From Polyporus tsugae (lineage: Eukaryota > Basidiomycota > Agaricomycetes > Polyporales > Polyporaceae), in NCBI GenBank assembly GCA_024305745.1, contig JAHRBS010000004.1, forward strand, positions 3,720,001-3,784,000: a stretch of 64,000 bases of DNA. The letters are read 5' to 3'. The notes beneath the pieces are model-generated. The model had not been told where the DNA came from and made no database searches. It saw only the letters and a list, made by a program, of their open reading frames with translations. Position numbers and translations under genes: made by a program. This document shows positions 23,448 to 34,658 of this stretch, piece by piece. Positions within the stretch are counted from its first letter, which is position 1; every line of letters begins with the position of its first letter.

Positions 23448-24728
23448 ATGGCGGACGGCGCGGACAAGCTTCTAGCAAAACTCGCCTCACTAGACGATTC
23501 CTTGGATGACCTCGAGGAGAAGCTCGAACCTCTCCTCGCGCAGACATTACCCGAGTCCCTTCTACCCTTGGAGACAATCCAGCAAGTAAAGCTGAACGTG
23601 GCCATTCCGTACTTGGTCTATGATTTGATATTCAGTACGTCCGTTATCCCAGATACTTCATTCAAATGTCGAACTAATGCATTAGAACCCTCCCAGTCTA
23701 CCTGAAGACCCGGGGCATCGACCCCAAGTCCCACCCTGTAGTGGCAGAGCTCGTAAGCGACCCTCCCCCCCGACCATCCCATTCTGCACTAGCTTAGGCA
23801 CCCGCCACACAGGACCGCGTCAGACAATACTTCGACAAGATCAAGAACGCAGAAGACCCAGAAAAGCGTATGTCCCTCCTCCCCCTTCCCTTCCCTTCCT
23901 TTCCCATCCTCCATCCTCCCTTCCCATTCGCTCCTTCCCCCTCCATCCCACATGGCACACATGGCACACACAGCTCACGCTCTCACCCCGACGTACCAGG
24001 GAAGACCGTCGTCGACCGCGCCGCTGCCAACCGCTTCATCAAGCATGCGATCGCCCAAGTCAAAGGCCAGCCGCAGCAGCGCACCCCCGGCGAAGCCCCA
24101 GCCCAATCGGACGGCGCACCCACGCATACACACATCCGGTTCGACGAGAACGGCAACGCGCCCTCGGGCTCTTCGTTTGCGTCCTCTTCGACACCGGCGG
24201 CGCAGATCCCGGTGAAGGTGACGAGCAAGATGCTCGCGCGGGCCGAGTATCAGAAGAAGCTCGCGAAAGGCAATGCCTCGAGCGACGATGACGACGCAGA
24301 CGCATTAGAGGTCATTGACGGGGAGAGCGACAGTGCGGACGGGGCGGAACCCGAACGAACGAGCTCGAAGGCTAAAGGGAAGGCCAAGGCGACGGGCGAG
24401 GAAGATGTGACTCCCCGCGATGCGACAAAGCGCAGGAGACCTGCCTCAGATCCGTTTGCTGGTTCGTACTGGCATCAGCATTCTCCTCGCATTACATAAC
24501 ACCGCTGACTCTGTACCACCAGGCTACGGGGACGACACCGAGTCGAAGCCGACGAAAACTTCGAAGAAAAAGAAGGTGGCATCGCAGGAGTCCGCAAGTA
24601 GTACAGACGTAGCCATGGCAGACGGCCCGGACCCAGCGAGCGGAACAGGTACACCTACTGGCAAGCTCTCCAAGAAGGATAAGAACGCAGCGAAGAAAGC
24701 CAAAATGAAAGCCAAGAATGCTTCCTAG
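23448..24728 (+). CDS. LRP1: nuclear exosome cofactor C1D/Rrp47 (Lrp1)
   Basis: A Sas10/Utp3/C1D-family protein that binds Rrp6 and structured RNA in the nuclear exosome. The ATG at 23448 gives MADGADKLLAKLASLDDSLD with DLEEKLEPLLAQTLPESL; the SAS10 helix pair continues QQVKLNVAIPYLVYDLIF, then YLKTRGIDPKSHPVVAEL and DRVRQYFDKIKNAEDPEK. KTVVDRAAANRFIKHAIAQV closes the domain. The remaining half is acidic and lysine-rich, as in yeast Lrp1, ending KKDKNAAKKAKMKAKNAS. An upstream GTG in the same frame (23439) is not a start. Five exons and about 290 residues, longer than the yeast protein because of the C-terminal tail. Stop at 24726-24728. Confidence 0.9.
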
Positions 24729-25129
24729 TCTCTTCTGCGTCCCCTGTTGCATCCCCATCTTCCTGTGCCTGCGCATCGCTGTGGTTTGTAAAGCAATTGA
24801 ACAAAGTCGTGATATAGGACAACCAATACAGTACAGTACACATGTACACCCCGCACAAATACACATACCGTTACACAACGTCGTAATAGTAGTAGTAGTA
24901 GTCAGTCCATGATCTGTCTGATCCTACGAGCGAGGAGAGACGTATCTAGACTAGAACGTCTACACGGTCGTCACTGTCAGTGAGCTGCGATGATGATATA
25001 CAACAGTGAAACCCAAGAAACATAGGGACCAGAGAAAGTCCGCTACAATGATGATACACATTGTCCACTTCGCGCACGCACCTTCTCACCTTCTCTCTTC
25101 TCCCCCTCCCGCCGGAAACACAGAAGCAC
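24729..25129. other. convergent 3' region between C1D and the F-box gene
   Basis: 400 bp between facing stop codons. It contains a short TAG/GTA-type trinucleotide run near 24885-24903 and no supported gene. Confidence 0.5.
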
Positions 25130-28100
25130 TTACATGATCATACACCCATCCCGCCCATCCCCGCCCTCCAACAACAGCGGCGAGCCCGCCCCAGACCTCC
25201 TCGGGGTCGAGGTCCACCAGCGCCCGCGCCCGGTCGCAAAGTCCGCCTCCGTTACCATCCCCGACGCGCTGCTGCTCGACCCGCTCCCCGCCCTCCTCGC
25301 TGCCTTCCGCTTCTTCTCCCGTGCCGCGTGCACAGCGTCGACGGTCTGCCACGAGTAGAACGTCTTCAGCACGACCCTGGTCTCGTCGCACTCGTCCTGG
25401 CCCACCCCGAGCCGCTCCTCGTCCCGCCCATCGAGGTAGCCTAGCTTTCTCGCCTCCCACGCGCGCCACCCCTTCCGCGGGCGCGTGTGCGCCGCAACGT
25501 CCCTGACCGCGTGCTCGCCGACGCCACGGCAGTCGATCGCGACGAGGCTCGCATCATCGAACTTCCGCTCGCGCGCGAGCCGCACAAAGTCGCGCATCGT
25601 CGCGCTGTTCATGCGGGTGTTGTCCGCCTCGAGGGTGCGCAGGCGCGTGCAGTTCCGGACGAGCGCCTGCAACGCGTCGTTCGTCACATCGCCCGCGTAC
25701 GAGATGACGAGGTATTCGAGGGCATGGCCTGGCTGCGGTGGTGGGGGTGGCACTGCGCGGGAAGGCTGGGAAGATAACGCATTGATGTCCTGCCGCGGGG
25801 TGAGAGTGGCGAGGACAGCGTCTGTGATGTCGGACGCGTCCTCCAGGTCGAGTCGCCGAATGTACGGCGTCGTCTCCAGGATGCGCACCAGGCCGTCGTC
25901 CTGGAGGTCTGCACCGATCCCTGCGAGCTCCAGGAACTCGAGCTTCGGGACAGCGTGGGCGAGGTGTGAGAGCGCGTGGTCGGTGAGGAGGATGCACGAC
26001 GAGAACGCGACATGGCGAAGGTGGGTCACTCGTCTCCAGTACCTTTTTGGGTCGGTCGGGTCACGACCCGCTTCGCGTGCCGTGAGCTGGACGGCGTCGA
26101 AGTCCCTCGCCTCTTCCTCTGTCAGGGACACGAAGGCTTCGACGGCAGAGTTGTGGAATGGGGAAGCACAGCTGAGATCGAGCACCTCGAGGTCTGGTGC
26201 GGCCCGACCTAAGTTGCGCATCATGTCGTCCGTGACACGGTTCAGTGAGATCAGACGAAGCACCTTGAGGCGCAGCCGTTCACCGCGTTCCAGCGCCGAG
26301 GAGGCGAAGCAGCTGATACCGTCTCCGTCGAGTCCATCACACTTGCTCGCGTCGAGTGAGACAAGATTCCGACAGTGCATCGAGAGAATAGCGCAAGTCC
26401 TGTTGATCACGGCGGGAAGGCCTTTGACGTTCAGGGTCTGGAGAGCGGGAGAGCGAACGAGGAGATAATGCAAGGAGCGGGTGTCGAGCGCCGTGCAACC
26501 CTGGAGGTTGATAACCGTAACGCGAGTGTGTGACAACACGGCGGTCTGCAAGGGCTCGATGCAAAGGCCGTCCGTCATGTCGACCAACGCGTCGGCATTC
26601 AAGTCAGTGAGACCTGCAAACTCGATTCGCTTGACGAATCCGCCCGCCCGCCCGCACAGGCGCGAAAGGACGCTGAGAGGCAGCTTGGGCAGTCTAGCCC
26701 AGAGCTGCCCGTCGTAGACGAGGCTTCGCCAAGCCTTCGAAACCTGGCACAACCAGTAGGTCATCCGTTCTTCACAGGAGACAAGGGGAGTATACCAACC
26801 CTGCTCAGCTTCAACAGCTCCCGGATGCCCTTCTCCGTCCCGACATACCTGTTGCGGGAGAGCCCAGCTCGGAAGGCGGTCCACTTTCCGCTCGAGACGG
26901 TCCGGCGGTGCTCCGCTTCGTGCAGGTCGACGAGTGCCGCCAAAACGAGTATCCTTAGCTCACGAGGCATGTGGTCGTCGAGGTAATTAGGCTCATTGAC
27001 GGGGACCGGTCGCGAGAGCTCAGTAGGCGTGATAGGCACGATATCAAAGGGAGAGGAAGCCAAAGGGAAAGGAGAGGAGTACGACCTGCCCTTCGAGCGC
27101 AGCACGGCTGAGCCAGAGGCTGGCCCCAGGCGATATAAAGGGGAGACAGGAGGAATGCCGCCTGACAGGTCGACATCGATATCCACAAGGGTACCCTGCG
27201 GCGGAATCGTACAGGACTTCAAATCGCGGGCCCAAGGAAGGAAGCAGTTGTTACTGCCGTGGAGGTCGGAATCGGTTCTTGCTGGAGTGGCCGCTGACGA
27301 AGATGTGGGCGTTGTGTTCTGTCTCCTCTTGAAGAGGAGCTTACGGGCTATATGGCCCGGCCCCTTGCTGGTGGCGAGCTTGACCTTTACTCTGTTGACG
27401 GGAAGGGCAGAGAGCGAACGCGTCGAGCGAATCGAGACGTTGGAGAGGGAGCGTCGGCGGTTCGGGACGGGCTCCAGAGACGTTGAGGCCTCGGGTGAGA
27501 CCGGGGGAATGACATCATGGCTAGTGTCCCGTGCAGATTCGACGATCGACGCGAATCCAGAACCGTACGAGGACGGGCCTGCAGTCAGCGGGGACATGGA
27601 GATGGAGCTCGTCGACGAGGGCCATGCACCGACGTAGTCCAACGAGGGGGATGTGAGCTCGAGGGGCGGGAGCACGGGTGGCCGCTCACGCCCTTTGCCC
27701 TTTGCTGAATAGGCCGAAGACTCGCCGACGTTCTCGAAGTCGTATAAGTCTGCGTCTATGTTCATCGCAAGGTCACGGTAATGCGCGAGCTGTATTGGGG
27801 ACGAGTCGACGATGGACGGGGACGGGTCTGGCCAAGCGTGAGCAGGGGTGAGATTGCCTGCAGAAGAGGGCGATTCGAGGATTTGGAAGGTATCGACCTG
27901 GATGTCGGTGGGCTCTCTCCCATGGATGTAGAGAGGTTGAGAGACACCTTTGCCTTTGGAAGGGCTGGAGGGTGCATTGTCCGCCATGTCGTCGTGTGCA
28001 GGGAGAGGCTGGTAGTACCAGTCGAGAGGGAGGACTGGGACGGAGGATGAGGGTGAAGGGGGGAAGTCGTGCGAGTCTGAAGGGGGATGTTGAGGCTCCT

Positions 28101-28197
28101 GCACACTCTCCTTGAGGCGACGGGGGCCGGTAAGCGACTCATAAGGATCAAGGAGGAAGAAGGGGTCATCGTTATCGATGTCGTGTGTGCGGCTCAT
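25130..28197 (-). CDS. F-box/leucine-rich-repeat protein (1003 residues)
   Basis: A likely substrate-recognition subunit of an SCF ubiquitin ligase. The ATG at 28197 (MSRTHDIDNDDPFFLL) starts a 466-codon exon. A 56-nt intron (26744-26799, phase 0) then joins LLKLSRV to SKAWRSLVYDGQLWARLP, giving 1003 residues in two exons. The first 420 residues are disordered and rich in Ser/Pro. The F-box is around residues 430-485 (MPRELRILVLAALVDLHEAE ... KAWRSLVYDG). Leucine-rich repeats of the AMN1/cysteine-containing kind follow: VINLQGCTALDTRSLHYLL, LVSLDASKCDGL, LKVLRLISLNRVTDD, LEVLDLSCASPFHNSAVEAF, LEFLELAGIGADLQDDGLV and LEYLVISYAGDVTNDALQAL. The C-terminal 130 residues are basic and disordered. 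Target proteins are unknown. Calling the F-box relies on position and pattern rather than a close match. Confidence 0.83.
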
Positions 28198-28847
28198 GGC
28201 GAGAGACAGCAGTTCTAAGGTATGGCGATGAGATAAGATACAGAGCGAATACGAGCGTTGGGGGAGAAAAGACGCAAGAGAGGTAGAAAAGCAGGAGGAA
28301 CCCAGACTAGCTAGACGGTCGCTGGCGAGCGGACTACCATGGCGAATGCGGTCAGAGAGGCTACATGCTCTCGGGTCCTGCTCCGCGCCTGCCAAACGCC
28401 GTACCCGCTCCAAGCTCCCTCTTCCCACGCTGCGACAGGACAGTCTCACCCCAAAGCGGCCCGTCGGTGGCCACAATCATGCAACCATCATCTGACACTC
28501 GTCTGCGTTCGAGGCACAGAAACCTCATCATTACTGCTTCCTGCATAGCAAATAATGTACAGTCACCACAACATATCCTACAACGCGTGCACAACGACGC
28601 CAGAGCAACAGGTACCTACACAATCAACTTCACGGGCGACAATCCAACGTCAGTAAGTCAAACCAAGTAGGGAGCAGCTGAACTAGGGGGATGAAGACGG
28701 GGAGCTTGACAAACACACGGCGGCACAAGCACAGTCGACGCTCGAACAGATGCACATTCACGTCGGCCCGATGCGAAGAGAGAGGAAATGGAGAATGTCG
28801 AAGAGGATGTCGGGGATGTCGGACGGAGGATGATAGGAGCGGCCTGC
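28198..28847. other. interval upstream of the F-box gene
   Basis: 650 bp holding the F-box gene promoter and the 3' UTR of the small HMG-like gene. No other gene is supported. Confidence 0.45.
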
Positions 28848-29209
28848 CTACTTGCTCTCCTTCTGCTTGTTCCAGTTGTCGATGACGAGCTTGAACCTAT
28901 GACCCATCCAGCGATAAGCTCCTTCCGCCCACGAGACCCGGGAACTGCACTGGTGCCGCACCTATCCTTATGCGGCATGTCGGGATTTTCCTGTTTGAGC
29001 CGCGCGACTTCGGTTTGCATGAACTTGTTGAATTCGGTCAGCTTCTTCCTCCCGCCGGCGCCGCCCGTCTTTTCTGTACACGCCGCACCCCCCCAGCCGA
29101 TCAGAACCCCCTCGCGCGGATACGAATAACACGAGCACGCACTCCTGCCCTTGGCCGCCGTCTTCTTGGTCGCGTCTCCTGCGGCCTGCTTTCCAGTGGT
29201 AACGACCAT
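28848..29209 (-). CDS. small HMG/YABBY-like DNA-binding protein (75 residues)
   Basis: A small basic nuclear protein conserved in basidiomycetes. Two introns are removed: one after GGCAGGA (donor GTGCGTGC, acceptor GTACAG) and one after AAGGATAG (acceptor TCATAG). The product is 75 residues. A lysine-rich leader (KKTAAKGRKKTGGAGGRKK) precedes the domain LTEFNKFMQTEVARLKQENP and HKDRFKLVIDNWNKQKESK. The helix pattern resembles the HMG-box-like C-terminal domain of YABBY proteins. A chromatin-binding role is likely but inferred. The start is the ATG at 29209. A TATAAA about 176 bp upstream supports the promoter. Confidence 0.82.
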
Positions 29210-30319
29210 CACGCGTGCTGCGCAGAAGCCGAACCGGTGAGCGTGCGTGCGCGGAAACTATCACAACAGACTGACCTGGTGGGGCTTAGCGGTTCGGAGG
29301 ATTGCTGGGGGGCTCCTGATGGGAGGGTATAGGTCGTGGTGGAGGGGAGAGAGGTGGGTGACGCATTGGCTCTGGCTAAGGGGCTTTATAGAGAGCCTAG
29401 AGGAGGGACCGTGCACTCTTGACGGCTTTTAGTCCCGTAAACGCGCTTCGATCGCACTTCCCCGTCAGACCACGGACCCCGACCACTCCCCCCGCATATC
29501 CCCTCACAAACTCGTCTTCGCACACCGTGACTCTCCCCCCCTCTCACTTATTGGTGCAAATATCAGCCCATAATCCCCTCGAATACATGCGCAATGCATC
29601 CCCCATTGCACTCTCCTCCAGGGGAGACTCGGCATTGCCCAGGTCGCGTGGGCACGTACATAATTGCAGTCGACCCTAGATGTATCACGCCTGATCTCGC
29701 TCAATTTCTGGACAAATACAGCCGCGTCCTCTCTGTGAGAAACCAGAAGACCAACGTTTGTCCGCCAGCCGACACAGGCGGATAAGTGCTGGATAAAACC
29801 GCTGCGTGCAGAGGTCGCAGTCGGACTCGGAGGTCCCTCCCCCGTCGGGCCGCGCCAGGGTCACCATCTTGATCTTTTGAACCACACGTCACGAGCGCCT
29901 TAGGCCTGGCACCCTCTCCCCGGTCCCTCAGAAGAAGAGAAGTTCACCCATTTCGCGCCGCGGGGTCCCACACGAAACGTCATCCGACCCAGGGCTGGGG
30001 CGGCTTGAATGGCAGGCGAGATTGCCGAGCCATGTTTGTCATCGTTAGGAATGTATGTAAGTACAAAAGAAAGCCCGAAACGCTGATGCAAGCAGTAAGT
30101 AGTCTGCGATGTACTTGTACGTGTTCCTACTTGAGCACACGCTGTCGAAGAACCCGACATGGCTCTCGACTTTCCCAGCAGAATGAGGTCTCCCTGACAA
30201 GATGAAGTCGCATAGCGACGGACGCAGTGGATTCGACGGAACGCCGTTCATCCCACCGATTTATATATGTCCGTCCGTTCCAGTGACCATCGCACCCTTG
30301 CCTCGGCATCCGACTCGGG
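29210..30319. other. interval between HMG-like gene and VPS33
   Basis: 1.1 kb with the HMG-like gene promoter on one side and the VPS33 3' UTR on the other. A second minus-strand TATA-like run (TATATAAA near 30262-30270) has no recognisable gene downstream of it. Nothing else could be supported. Confidence 0.4.
29385..29390 (-). promoter_or_regulatory. TATA box upstream of the HMG/YABBY-like gene
   Basis: TATAAA on the minus strand, about 176 bp before the ATG at 29209. Confidence 0.45.
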
Positions 30320-33119
30320 CTACAGCCCAACTTCTTTCGACGTGGTGCCCGCCGTGCCCGTTATGCTGTCTATCATGGTGTTGCCGTTGATGATCCCCGT
30401 CGTCGCTATCAAGAACTTCCGACCTGGTGGAGCACGAAGCCCTTCAGCAAGGCACACATCAAACAAATAAATCGCCCCACCTTTGTTCTGCCGCCCCACC
30501 CACCGGAGCGCAGCGATCTCGGTGTACGTGCACCCCCCCAGGAAGAACACCACAGTCGTCGTCGGCCGTTCTCTCGGAAGCACTGCGTGGGCGCGAACGT
30601 GTGCGCGGTCAGAACGTCTCCGCGGAAACCGAGAAGCGAGGAGACGGGCAACGTACATAAGGACGACGCCGTGGGCGGCAGTGCGGATCCGTCTGGGCTC
30701 CCGGGCAGCTTCTGCACGATGTCGACGGTCTCGCCCGGGAGGGATGCGATGACGTCCTCAAACCCCTTCCAGCCTACGATCGGGTGTGCCTGCACCAGCA
30801 TCCCCGCCGCGCCGACGCCTCTCCGCGAGTTGCTGTCGGCGTCACCGCTGCCCTTCTTCTCCTTCTCCGCGGGGTTGCTGAGCACGCCGCCCTTCTGCGC
30901 GACGCACTGCACGAGGCGCACGCTGAGCGGCGCGAACCCGGAGTACACGTAGCTGATGTCGTTTTCGAGCTCTTCCATTGGGTCCGGATCTTCAATTAGG
31001 AGCCGCAAGGATTTGCGTAGGTTGGTGTAAGGGTATTTGGAGTCGGCAACGGGAGGCGGGGCATTGGGAGGCAGAGGATTTGGCAAAAGGACGGTAAGTG
31101 GTGGTGCCGCGAGCGATAGAAGTAGAGGCAAGTGGTTATACCCATACGTCTACAAGGCTACGCAGTTAGTACAGAGGTACCAAGAGGGAAACGTGAGCCT
31201 ACCTGGAGGATTTCGCGCTTGATGTTTTCCAACGACTTCGCCTTGACGCCTCCCAAGACCACACTGGCTAGGCAAAGCAACCGAACAACGGTACGCATAT
31301 CTGCACCCTGCGCGATCAAGTCCTCGATTGCCGTAATTTGCACATTCACGTCGTACAGCGCAAGCAAATCTAGACAAGAGAGGTGTGAACGCCGTGGACA
31401 TACTCATAGCCATAGCCGGTTACGTGGTAGACGCACTCTGTTGGATCTCCAATGACTTGTTGAACTCTTCCGTCCTCGTCATCGGCACCAGCATCTCCGA
31501 CAATCCGGTATCTACCAGACGAAAGAAAGTTCAGCACCGCGCACGTGCGGAACACGTTGGGGCGGAAATTTACGCAGCCTGAGGGCCTGGTGCTCGTTCT
31601 GGAGCCCACCCAGTCGACCCACGAAGTCCTTCAGCTGTGCCACCGTCTTGGCCTCGTGCCTAAGCTGGCGATGCACATCATGTCATTAGTGATCATGCGA
31701 GGTCTGCCGTCACCAATAGGCAAACGCAAACCTTGTAATCCTCGTCAAGCCGTCGTGCCACCTGATTCAGCTTCTTGCCCACAGCAGAGAAGTTTAGGTC
31801 CCGCAGCTCCGCAAGGAGGGGGTCCGTTGCGGTGGTGAGGTGGTGCTTGCGCTTCCTCTCCTTTGTGAGGGAGGTCACTGGAGAGGTTGACGCTGCCGCA
31901 GCGCTGGGAGCCGCGGAAGCGTCTGCTTGATTGGATGTGGATGGTGGTGAGACGAGGGACGCGGGCACTTCGACGTGGGCTGCGGTAATGCGTTAGCACA
32001 GGAGGTTAACAAAAGGGCATGGCCATACGGACAGTTCTTAAGACCGATCAATTCGTCGACCAAACCTTCGTACGTGAGTTGCGTCAGGAGGGGGGAGATC
32101 ATGTCCACCCGGCGGTCGATCACGACCAAGGAGTCAATGGTATCTGAATGCGCGTTTAAATGTGTATCAGCAGGTGCATTTGCTGCAGCTTGAGGAGTGT
32201 TTCTCGTCAGAAGATTCGCAAGGCGCTGTGGACTGTATCAGCTGAAGCACACAGGATGAAGAGCATGGTACCCACGCCTGCGTAGTCGCCCTTTCCTATA
32301 ATACGCGGAAACAAGCCATGGAGCTTCTCTAAAGTGAGGAGAGCATGCATGGAATCGTAAATAACGGTCTCGTCTCCGTCCTAGGCGCACGTTAAGAGCT
32401 AATGAATGGGGATGCACGTGGTGAACCACGTACTCACCACCCATATCTCCTTGAAAGCGTTGTCATTCTCCAACGAAATGACGTCTTCGGCGATGGGAAT
32501 GAACTGGAGGTCGTACGAGGATACTGTAACGTCGCCGAGCACGCCCTCCTCCTCGAGAATACGAGTGACAAGGGTGGACGCGCGGGGAACGAGGAATATG
32601 GTGTACGTGTGCTTCTGGTTCTCCCTAGCATGTCGCTTGATCTGGTCTTGCGCCAGATGAGAAAGGAATGTGGGGAATGTGTCATGAAATGAAACCTAAC
32701 CTGCTATGATCTTGATCCACTTGATGAGCGGCCGGCACAGATATACGATGTTCGCAGAGGTAGCGGACAACGCTCCGGGCTCAAGCCAGAACATCTTGTC
32801 TACGCCATGATGCTGCGCCACGTCAGGAGAAGAGGGTATAGGCATTGCGTCCGTGCATACCTTGAGAAGCGCAACCTCCGTCACCAACCCGAGCGGCCCT
32901 GCAAGTGTTGGGTCTAGTACAAGGGTTTTTGCGCCATTAACCTGTCACAGTTCAAGACTTCGTATTCAAGGTCTATACCATGTCACGCACAGAGTTCAGT
33001 GAGTCCACCAAGGCTTTCCTAGCCAATTCCCTCAGTACCGACACATCGAGTTGACCTTCGCTTCCACTGTCCGTCTTCGATGGCGCGACTTCCGATGGAG
33101 GAACGGAGGACGAAGCCAT
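30320..33119 (-). CDS. VPS33: Vps33, Sec1/Munc18 protein of HOPS/CORVET
   Basis: The SM-family subunit of the class C tethering complexes, acting in SNARE assembly at endosomes and the vacuole. The ATG at 33119 starts MASSSVPPSEVAPSK. Exons give LVLDPTLAGPLGLVTEVALL, HHGVDKMFWLEPG with VYLCRPLIKWIKIIA, TYTIFLVPRASTLVTRILEE and DLQFIPIAEDVISLENDNAF. They continue with SLVVIDRRVDMISPLLTQLT, YEGLVDELIGLKN and LLALYDVNVQITAIEDLIAQ. The C-terminal exon has TTVVFFLGGCTYTEIAALRW, joined to FLIATTGIINGNTMIDSI; both are Vps33 signatures. A Ser/Ala-rich insert sits in domain 3 (SNQADASAAPSAAAAS). Roughly ten exons and about 680 residues. No break was found. Confidence 0.93.
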
Positions 33120-33370
33120 GGCCGACCAATTGTCCAGTGGAGTTTACTAGTTGTTGAGTGACACACGGGTAGTTGGGCAAGGCAAGAAGCCCAGGAGGTC
33201 AGGGCAGCAAGGATGAGAGCGAGAGCAAACTGAGACTAAGTACAAGCGGGGCTCACGATGGAGGACGAGCGCTTAGCGGGAGAGCCCGGTCCGATGTCGG
33301 GCGCCTCACGTCCTCCACACGCGACCCTCGGTGCCAGTGGACTCGGCCAGACCAAGCACAAGTATCATGC

Positions 33371-33378
33371 AGTCGCTC
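33371..33378 (+). repeat. left 8-bp target-site duplication of the MITE
   Basis: AGTCGCTC immediately precedes the element and is repeated exactly at 33969-33976 on its other side. Confidence 0.85.
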
Positions 33379-33968
33379 TACGGTGGGGCAAAGAACCTAC
33401 AGGTTATTCGCAAATGTTATTAACGCACGTTGTTAACCAAGGTTATTAACATGCAAAGAACTCGAGGGAGTTATTCGCAGTGTGAAATACCCTGGCGCCT
33501 AACAAAATCAAGCACAACAAAGGAGCACTATCCGGCCGCAGATTGTGAGTGCGAGAGACACTTCTGTGCGCCTTTACGCACCACTAATAAGTGGTGCACC
33601 TCCTGGTGTCGGTGTCCTGAGCCAGATGTCTAGTAAGGCTAAGGCGTCCTCGATAGCAGACAAGCATCGGCCCGGGCCGGGAAGTCCGCGGAGATTTAGA
33701 CGCCCCAACCTCCCAGGAGCCCGGCAGGAGGCCTGGGGAAATGCAAAGGACTGAGATATGCCAGGACACGGGCTTGAGAGGTCCATATAAAATATCATGC
33801 AAGACATCGATGCGCTAGGGATGATGGAAGTTGGAACAGCTCGAGGCGCACGGAACCGATAAGCGCCCGCGAAAAACTGTTAATAACTCTGCGAATAACT
33901 CAGCTTCGGACGCCCATCGGTTATTAACTCTGCGAATAACCCCTCGGAGAGTTTCTCGCCCCACCGTA
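33379..33968. mobile_element. 590-bp non-autonomous hAT-like MITE
   Basis: A compact inverted-repeat element between VPS33 and the dsRBD gene. It begins TACGGTGGGGC and ends with the exact complement GCCCCACCGTA (11-bp perfect terminal inverted repeats, with looser matching inward). It is flanked by the identical octamer AGTCGCTC. Both ends carry subterminal repeats in mirrored orientation: GTTATTCGCA at 33403 and 33470 on the left with complements at 33889-33899 and 33930-33940, and GTTATTAAC-type units at 33416, 33442, 33879 and 33920. A perfect hairpin with 8-bp arms GCACCACT sits inside (33578-33597). There is no coding capacity. An 8-bp duplication plus subterminal repeats points to a hAT-type transposase acting in trans; the terminal sequence itself is not a textbook hAT end. 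Confidence 0.87.
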
Positions 33969-33976
33969 AGTCGCTC
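33969..33976 (+). repeat. right 8-bp target-site duplication of the MITE
   Basis: AGTCGCTC directly after the element, identical to 33371-33378. Confidence 0.85.
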
Positions 33977-34289
33977 ACATACTCGAATGTGCTCTATAGT
34001 ACGTGCGGTGAACAATGACGTGGAGCAGTGCGATACAGCTTATATTGAGAACTCTGCGAGAGTAGTACACAACATCATGAGAGCACCGACATTCCGAACA
34101 ACGTGATAACAAGATATGCAGACAAACAACAGTCGAGTCCAGGGGCACCCTACAAACAGTACAAAAAGTCATGTGGGATGGATCCGCCAAAGATGATGAA
34201 GCGCGAGAGGCTCACATATCACTTCAACGCGAGACGTCAGCTAGGCACGTGGTGGTAAATGCGACAGCCCGTGAGCTCACTGCCTCTGC
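33977..34289. other. short gap right of the MITE
   Basis: About 310 bp with no supported gene; it should contain the 3' UTR of the dsRBD gene. Confidence 0.45.
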
Positions 34290-34658
34290 TCAGTACAAGC
34301 TAGTACTTGTAGTGAAAATATCATCACTCACGCAATGCCCGCTCTGAGCCATGAGCTTGGCGGCCTCCTCCTTCGCAGCCTTCTTGGATGGGCCCATAGC
34401 TGCGAAGACTTCAAGTCTTTCATCGTTATCTTGACAACTCGGATGGTCAGCCACACCGTACAAGTGATGTCAGGTATACTCACAGATGGGAATGGCCCTG
34501 AAGAGGGGAAGATGCTCCAGACCTCCAACGCGCTCCGTCTCCCAAACCAGACGAATACCTCCCCACTGGTTGAGCTGAGGCAGATAGCCCCACATAGTGC
34601 TAGGCTCACGGAACTTTTCGGTCCCGATGCGCTCGAGAAAGAGGGGGGTGGGCGACAT
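34290..34658 (-). CDS. small double-stranded-RNA-binding-domain protein
   Basis: A single-domain dsRBD protein of about 105 residues. The ATG at 34658 gives MSPTPLFLERIGTEKFREPS and WGYLPQLNQWGGIRLVWETE, then the beta strands with LPLFRAIPI. A 54-nt intron (34430-34483) joins it to LEVFAAMGPSKKAAKEEAAK with LMAQSGHC. The GPSKK-AAKEEAA helix is the diagnostic RNA-contacting end of a dsRBD. The 3' end is uncertain: reading on gives a TGA at 34290-34292, while a GT-AG splice right after GHC would end at 34277. Its role is unknown; small dsRBD proteins can assist RNA silencing or RNA editing partners. It is the gene nearest to the MITE. Confidence 0.75.

Noticed and set aside
30262..30270. Minus-strand TATATAAA as the promoter of another small gene
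   Set aside because: No recognisable start or coding exons were found between it and the HMG-like gene.
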